Part shown: positions 60,701 through 64,000 of the stretch, piece after piece
Layout of the letters: every line of letters begins with the position of its first letter
How positions within the stretch are numbered: the first letter of the stretch is position 1
Source: Galbula dea
Taxonomy: Eukaryota > Chordata > Aves > Piciformes > Galbulidae
Length of the DNA: 64,000 nt
Assembly: GCA_013399015.1 (NCBI GenBank)
Contig: VWZX01008611.1
Location: 77,472 to 141,471 of the forward strand
Reading direction: 5' to 3'
The notes under the pieces: generated by a model
The model's database searches: none
Told to the model about the DNA's origin: nothing
The model's input: the letters and a program-made list of their open reading frames with translations, nothing else
Made by a program: the position numbers and the translations under genes

Positions 60701-63571
60701 TCAGGAGTATTTATAACAACTTTTTTTTTTTTGGAAGCAAAATTATTCTTCTATTTAGCTGCTATCCACGAACTAACATGGAACTTATACCTAAGTTGTA
60801 CCACTTCTTGGCTATGCTACATTCGGCAGTGTCCACATCTTACAGACATGTCCACCTCATGTTTACTAGCACTAATTACAGAAAATGTTGTCACACAGCA
60901 AAACTACATTATCACTCACTGTACACCTGCATATAACCAATTATTACAAATGATGGCTGTAAGGCAAGCAGTGCCTTTAATCTATTAATTATCCAAGACT
61001 TTTCACAGGTTCACTTTGAGAAAGAACACATACAAAAATTTTCAGAAATAATTGCCTTTTTTAAGCATTAATTTCTGAGTAGGACTATCAATCTGGTATG
61101 AGCACAAGCACAAAAAAGTGCATGTCCATTCTTAAGCCAGTATTTATAAAAGCAGGGTGGAAGATCAAGAGCTTAGCACTTCAGGAACACAATCACTACC
61201 CTGAGATTTTTTTACTGCGGAATCCCAAGTCATCAAAGAAAGCTTCAAAGCCAAATGATCTTCTACATGTGTCAAGAACAATTTTGAAAAGATTAAAACA
61301 AACAAAGAAACCCCTTAGTAATTCATAAAGAACCCTTAAAACATAAAATCTATTTGCTCATATATTTAATGAAAACTGACAGTATTTGAGTGTTCATGTG
61401 TTAACACACTCAAGTGTTTTAAAAAAACAAAAATGGAGTTGCACATTACAAGAAGATCTCTCACTTTGTCCGTGCTCCCAAGCAGCTGTTTCTTGGAACT
61501 ACACACATCTAACCACTGTTCAGGCTAGCTTGATATCAGACTAAAACTTGCCACTGGAAATGTTTTCAGTGCTTAAATAGAACACTGAAGTATCCTAGTC
61601 TATTCTTATTGTTACAGGCTCAACATAACACATGCAAGGAGCAGAAATACAGTTTTATACATCCAAACACATACCATTATTAACAATTTGGCAGCTGTTA
61701 TCTTAGCTACTGTTATACACAATAGCACAGAAGTCTCAATATGCCATACTATTTGTAAGTACTCCTCTAGAGATCATCTTTGACCACGAGGAATAAGCTT
61801 ATTTGCAAACCTCTCATTTGGAACAGAAGTCTCAGGTGGGAATTTGCTGCCTGCATCCCACACTGTTACCCACAGCATTCCAAGGCAATTCAAGTCGTTC
61901 TCTGAGAAGCCTTTCACTGAACAGCAACAATGGCATAACTCTCTTTTGGAGGCTGTTCCTGACATAATTGTTACAGGGAAATGCTCGGAGAAGGTGTATT
62001 TAAAACATTTCCAAAGTCTAAAGCTGCACTGAATAAAAATTATAGATACACTGACATAATGTCTTTAAACAGTATCTTTATTTGCTAACTCAAATTATAC
62101 TTTAATTTTTCATGTCCAAAAAACTAGTGCATGCATAAAGTCTACAAGAGAGCTCAGTAAAGAATCAGTAACAGAGGCATCAGCAGTCCATATAAAGATG
62201 TGTCTTATTTACTATCACATTTTCAAAATGCACATCTATCAAAGCCTTGATGTCAGAGAATAGCTTTTCAAAAAAAGGGTAAGAAACACAGAACCTCATT
62301 GCTTTCTGTGACAAAGACACTGGTGGTCTAGTCGTGAGGACACGGGAAATGCAGCAGATGCTTTATACCTTGGTTTTAGCAAAGTTCTGACATACAGCTG
62401 AATCTCATATAGACTCCTTATCACTCAACTGATGAAAAACGGGCAGGATAAAGTGATGATAAGGTGGGTGGAAAATTGGCTGGCCTCCTAAGCTCAAAGA
62501 TTTGTCACCAGTGTTGCAAATTACAGCTGGTGAGCAGCAAGTATTGAAGTCCCTCAGGAATCTTTGCTGGGAGCAATGCCCCTAAACATCTTCACTAATA
62601 ACCTGAATGACTACAGATGGTTCACTGACAACAGCAAACTGGGGAGGAGCAACCAAAATACTGGAGTGCAAAGGACCTGGATAGGCTGGAGAAATGTGCA
62701 GACCGGGAACTTTATCAAGTTCAACAGGAGCAAGGGCAACATGTTCCATTTCAGATGGTCTGGACTAACAAAGGCCAGAAGCTGACCACCTAAAAAGCAG
62801 CTCCACAGGAAAGGACCTGCAGGTCCTATTGGGTGACAGGTGTCAGCAGCGCAGCCTGGCAGCAAAGACAACCAACAGCACCCTGGGTGAAAGAACCAGT
62901 CAGTGCATCCAGCAGGGCCAAGGAAGTGATCCTTGTGAAATTGTAATCTGACTGCAGGACTAATTATTTATTTACTTACTTACTTACTGTGAGCGTAGTT
63001 AAATACTGAAACATGTTGCCCATAGAGGTGGTAGAAACTCCGACCTTGGAGGCATTCAACACTCAACACAGTCCTGAGCAACCTGATCTAATTAGACCTA
63101 TTTCAAGCTGGGTGGCTGGACTGAATGACCTCTGGAGGTCCCTTCCAACCTAGATTCTGAGTGTGTAAGGAAAATTCCCAATGAAGTCTCCTGGGTTTAC
63201 AGTGACACTGCTAAAATGTATCAGTTTATTTATTCTGTTACATTGGTGAAAAGCTGCTGTATGCAAGTCCTAATTTTAACAGATCAGCTAGTATATCCAA
63301 AGGAAGAACTGCAAGATACTTGAGCAGAAGAGCCATACATTTTTCTTTTCACTGTAATTAATTTAAGTTCAATTGAGCCATTGTAAAAGCCTATACAAGA
63401 TCACAAAATTTTCATTCCTCTCATCTAAGCATAACCCTGAAATAAAATTTTAAAAGTTTGGGAAGGAAATTTCTAAAATCACTTACCCTGTGCGTGACTG
63501 TCCAACTTTATCACAGATGTCTAAAATGAGGCCCCAGTCCTCTGCAGTGTTCATCTCACTGGTTGCTTTCT
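45471..63571 (-). CDS. STAM: STAM, signal transducing adaptor molecule 1, exons 2-14 (partial, start exon outside)
   Basis: STAM pairs with HRS as ESCRT-0 on early endosomes, binds ubiquitinated cargo and recruits the deubiquitinases UBPY and AMSH; it also binds Jak kinases. Seen: thirteen minus-strand exons with GT-AG borders and matching phases, ending at TAG 45473-45471. Order: VHS (exons 2-5), UIM (6-7), SH3 (7-8), HRS-binding coiled coil and ITAM-like region (10-12), Pro/Gln-rich tail (13-14). Adding the usual 13-codon first exon gives about 544 residues, close to the roughly 540 of human STAM. Blocks such as [36 protein letters not shown] and the end SQKALL separate it from STAM2. Exon numbers follow the human gene (from memory). 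The start Met exon and promoter lie beyond 64,000. Confidence 0.96.
45721..46477 (-). other. STAM intron 13
   Basis: 757 bases with the A19 run; nothing else recognised. Confidence 0.85.
46280..46298 (+). repeat. Homopolymer A19
   Basis: Nineteen A in STAM intron 13 (T19 on the transcript), about 180 bases downstream of exon 13. No retroposed gene body is seen beside it. Confidence 0.9.
46478..46653 (-). CDS. STAM: STAM exon 13: Pro/Gln/Ser-rich tail
   Basis: 176 bases, about residues 404-462. Acceptor TTCCTAG, donor GTAATT. Reads [20 protein letters not shown], then [13 protein letters not shown]. Low-complexity and probably disordered. The donor is weaker than the others but the phase to exon 14 is right and the sequence matches STAM. 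Confidence 0.92.
46654..48151 (-). other. STAM intron 12
   Basis: 1.5 kb, A/T-rich with a T12 run at 47,233-47,244. No repeat family or gene recognised. Confidence 0.85.
48152..48305 (-). CDS. STAM: STAM exon 12: coiled coil and ITAM-like motif
   Basis: 154 bases, about residues 352-403. Acceptor TATTTTCTAG, donor GTATGT. Reads [19 protein letters not shown], then YNKL and, after a nine-residue gap, YAKL, then [16 protein letters not shown]. The two YxxL boxes form the ITAM-like motif for which STAM was first noted. Confidence 0.95.
48306..48645 (-). other. STAM intron 11
   Basis: 340 bases, nothing recognised. Confidence 0.85.
48646..48700 (-). CDS. STAM: STAM exon 11: HRS-binding coiled coil (55-base exon)
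   Basis: Short exon of 55 bases, about residues 334-352. Acceptor GGTTCTAG, donor GTAAAA. Reads [17 protein letters not shown]. Skipping it would shift the frame, so it is expected to be constitutive. Confidence 0.93.
50401..50440 (+). repeat. Perfect 20-base tandem duplication
   Basis: GATACAGGCAATCTTCTTGG at 50401-50420 is followed at once by a second copy starting GATACAGGCAATCTTCTTC. Lies in STAM intron 10. Recent slippage event by its look. Confidence 0.9.
51003..52122 (+). mobile_element. CR1 retroposon, 5'-truncated, near twin of the copy at 5.4 kb
   Basis: Starts at TGTCTCCCACAGCATCC, inside motif A of the reverse transcriptase, and ends ATTCTGTGATTCTGTGAT. Keeps motif B ([14 protein letters not shown]) and the ADDTKL site, but two bases are missing near 51,213, an 8-base gap lies near 51,035, and the frame is split; the 3' 195 codons (51,214-51,801) are open. 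Lies in STAM intron 10, antisense to the gene. Confidence 0.95.
52409..53203 (-). mobile_element. CR1 retroposon, 3' half of ORF2
   Basis: 223 codons are open on the minus strand (53,182-52,511): [63 protein letters not shown]. The 3' tail is TTCACAGAATTATTATGG on the + strand. Sense to STAM, in intron 10, its upstream end 54 bases from exon 10. It faces the copy at 51,003-52,122 tail to tail with 286 bases between. Confidence 0.93.
53258..53345 (-). CDS. STAM: STAM exon 10: HRS-binding region, first part
   Basis: 88 bases, about residues 305-334. Acceptor GTGTTCTAG, donor GTAAGA. Reads [18 protein letters not shown] then [10 protein letters not shown], the start of the helical core that pairs with HRS. 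A CR1 copy begins only 54 bases past the donor side of this exon. Confidence 0.95.
53346..55013 (-). other. STAM intron 9
   Basis: 1.7 kb with the G-rich run at 53,830; nothing else recognised. Confidence 0.85.
53830..53845 (+). repeat. G-rich run (GGGGC then G11)
   Basis: Sixteen bases, all G but one, in STAM intron 9; C-rich in the transcript. The length is uncertain for the same reason as other long homopolymers. Confidence 0.85.
55014..55102 (-). CDS. STAM: STAM exon 9: acidic linker
   Basis: 89 bases, about residues 275-304. Acceptor TTTTACAG, donor GTAAGC. Reads [19 protein letters not shown] then [10 protein letters not shown], the charged linker after SH3. The junction codon is A+TG, giving Met-Met-Lys where mammals have Met-Ile-Lys. 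Confidence 0.94.
55103..56312 (-). other. STAM intron 8
   Basis: 1.2 kb, nothing recognised. Confidence 0.85.
56313..56407 (-). CDS. STAM: STAM exon 8: second half of SH3
   Basis: 95 bases, about residues 243-275. Acceptor ATCTTTAG, donor GTAAGT. Reads [20 protein letters not shown] then [11 protein letters not shown]. The WW pair and PSNFV are the SH3 ligand-groove residues. In mammals this SH3 binds the PX(V/I)(D/N)RXXKP motif of UBPY and AMSH. Confidence 0.95.
56408..56720 (-). other. STAM intron 7
   Basis: 313 bases splitting the SH3 domain. Nothing recognised. Confidence 0.85.
56721..56913 (-). CDS. STAM: STAM exon 7: ubiquitin-interacting motif and first half of SH3
   Basis: 193 bases, about residues 179-243. 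Acceptor CTTTTGTAG, donor GTAATA. Reads (A)IELSLKEQ, with the Ala-x-x-x-Ser ubiquitin-binding pattern of a UIM, then a Ser/Thr-rich linker ([13 protein letters not shown]), then the SH3 start [19 protein letters not shown] and [11 protein letters not shown]. The AIYDF and acidic RT loop are canonical SH3 features. Confidence 0.95.
56914..58580 (-). other. STAM intron 6
   Basis: 1.7 kb between the two UIM exons, with the degraded CR1 at 57,295-57,432. A T-rich run lies at about 58,380. Confidence 0.85.
57295..57432 (-). mobile_element. Degraded CR1 3' fragment
   Basis: The minus strand reads TCACTGTGAGGGTGACAGAG, CAGGTTGCCCAGGGAG and GTCTCCATCCTTAGAGAT, a worn version of the CR1 end of ORF2. 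The terminal tail is lost. Lies in STAM intron 6. Confidence 0.7.
58581..58671 (-). CDS. STAM: STAM exon 6: linker and start of ubiquitin-interacting motif
   Basis: 91 bases, about residues 149-179. Acceptor TCTGGTTAG, donor GTGAGT. Reads [17 protein letters not shown] then KKEEEDLAK. The acidic EEED run is the N-terminal cap of the UIM, which is completed in exon 7. Confidence 0.94.
58934..59080 (-). CDS. STAM: STAM exon 5: end of VHS domain
   Basis: 147 bases, 49 codons, phase 0 at both ends, about residues 100-148. Acceptor TTCTTGCAG, donor GTATGT. Reads [20 protein letters not shown], then [16 protein letters not shown] and FPAIGSQ: the last VHS helices and exit linker. Confidence 0.95.
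59081..59618 (-). other. STAM intron 4
   Basis: 538 bases. An 11-base direct repeat GTCAAGTGTAT occurs twice near 59,194-59,229. Nothing else recognised. Confidence 0.85.
59619..59714 (-). CDS. STAM: STAM exon 4: VHS domain
   Basis: 96 bases, 32 codons, phase 0 at both ends, about residues 68-99. Acceptor CTTTCTTTAG, donor GTAATG. Reads [20 protein letters not shown] then [12 protein letters not shown], typical VHS sequence. Confidence 0.95.
59801..59876 (-). CDS. STAM: STAM exon 3: VHS domain
   Basis: 76 bases, about residues 42-67. Acceptor GTTTTTAG, donor GTAGGT. Reads [20 protein letters not shown] then MQALT, helices 2-3 of the VHS superhelix. Intron 3, between it and exon 4, is only 86 bases. 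Confidence 0.95.
62325..63165 (+). mobile_element. Old CR1 retroposon with worn reverse-transcriptase region
   Basis: The + strand starts with CTGGTGGTCTAGTCGTGAGG and a decayed motif A (LYLGFSKVL), then [14 protein letters not shown], [10 protein letters not shown] and FTDNSKLG (the ADD site has lost its Asp pair). It ends GGAGGTCCCTTCCAACC then TAGATTCTGA. Stops and indels are many; a TTTA/TTAC simple repeat at 62,964-62,988 breaks it. Lies in STAM intron 2, antisense. Confidence 0.8.
62964..62988 (+). repeat. (TTTA)/(TTAC) microsatellite inside CR1
   Basis: ATTTATTTA passes into TTACTTACTTAC. It sits within the old CR1 copy at 62,325-63,165. Confidence 0.85.
63487..63571 (-). CDS. STAM: STAM exon 2: start of VHS domain
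   Basis: 85 bases, about residues 14-42, acceptor TTCATCAG, donor GTAAGT. Reads [21 protein letters not shown] then VGQSRTG. The Trp and following Leu of EDWGLIL match the pair known to contact ubiquitin in the STAM VHS domain. It begins with two bases of a Glu codon whose first base is in exon 1, outside the window. Confidence 0.95.
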
Positions 63572-64000
63572 CTGATGAATAAAGTATAAGGCAAAAAATA
63601 AAATACAAATTTCAAAAATAGCAATACAAGAATTTAACAGAAGTGCCAACAAAGATGTTGCAATATTACCCCTTTGAATACTGCTGAATGCATGGCAAAT
63701 CCCTACATGTAATAAATTAATATATTAAAACTGTTATACCTAACTCTTTTTCAGTTTTTGTATGTTCACTGCTGGCCATTAATTTAAACCTATAAGCAAA
63801 TATATATTTTGGGGTTGTTTTCTCACTTAATAAAGATATACTCAGAATATGAGAAAAGTAGTATAGGTACTAACAGATTTTTTTTTTTCTTCCCCTCATC
63901 TGAAACTATAAAGTTTAATAGGATATGAATACCCAAAGCATTAGTTCACTGTTTACAGAGCCAGATACAATTTACCACTTCCTCAGGCACTAAACTGCTG
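63572..64000 (-). other. STAM intron 1 (part)
   Basis: No match to the expected first exon (Met-Pro-Leu-Phe start) up to the window end, so the start exon and promoter are outside. Confidence 0.8.

Larger units (their letters stand above)
59877..63486 (-). other. STAM intron 2
   Basis: 3.6 kb with the old CR1 at 62,325-63,165. The remainder is A/T-rich with T runs (60,270; 60,721) and no recognised gene. Confidence 0.85.

Noticed and set aside
1..64000. Search for tRNA, rRNA, microRNA-like hairpins, CRISPR arrays and bacterial or phage gene clusters
   Set aside because: No such structure was convincing by eye; microRNA or lncRNA genes cannot be excluded without RNA data.

Overview
The window is a piece of a bird (or at least sauropsid) nuclear genome. 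It holds two multi-exon vertebrate genes with GT-AG introns, a 14 kb gene-free interval, and about a dozen CR1 retroposon copies. Several CR1 copies end in the ATTCTGTG-type octamer tail usual in avian CR1. There are no bacterial-style operons, no tRNA or rRNA genes and no CRISPR array. Species was not determined.

Left part, about 1-26,714, minus strand: the 5' end of MRC1, the macrophage mannose receptor (CD206). Eight coding exons can be joined in frame into 467 codons: signal peptide, ricin-type cysteine-rich domain, fibronectin type II domain, C-type lectin domain 1 and most of C-type lectin domain 2. The rest of the gene lies to the left of the window. Introns carry CR1 copies at 1-295, 5365-6568, 9378-9945, 16513-17017 and 20785-20878.

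Middle part, about 26,715-41,070: the MRC1 upstream region (purine tract on the transcribed strand, one CACGTG E-box), then intergenic DNA with no recognisable gene. It has two stacked minus-strand CR1 copies (30,922-33,052), one with a 404-codon open reverse-transcriptase reading frame, plus small CR1 remnants. In human, TMEM236 lies between STAM and MRC1; I could not find it here.

Right part, about 41,075-64,000, minus strand: STAM, the endosomal ESCRT-0 adaptor. Thirteen exons join in frame (VHS, UIM, SH3, HRS-binding coiled coil and ITAM-like region, Pro/Gln-rich tail) to a TAG at 45,471-45,473. The 5' exon with the start Met is beyond position 64,000. A 3' UTR probably follows for 1 to 4.4 kb. 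Intron 10 holds a tail-to-tail pair of CR1 copies ending 54 bp from exon 10.

Both genes run in the same direction (STAM upstream of MRC1), as in human. They do not form a pathway unit, although both products act on the endocytic route. I found no new biological system. The most interesting points are the splice site of MRC1 exon 6, whose pyrimidine tract is a microsatellite, the CR1 architecture, and the apparent absence of TMEM236.
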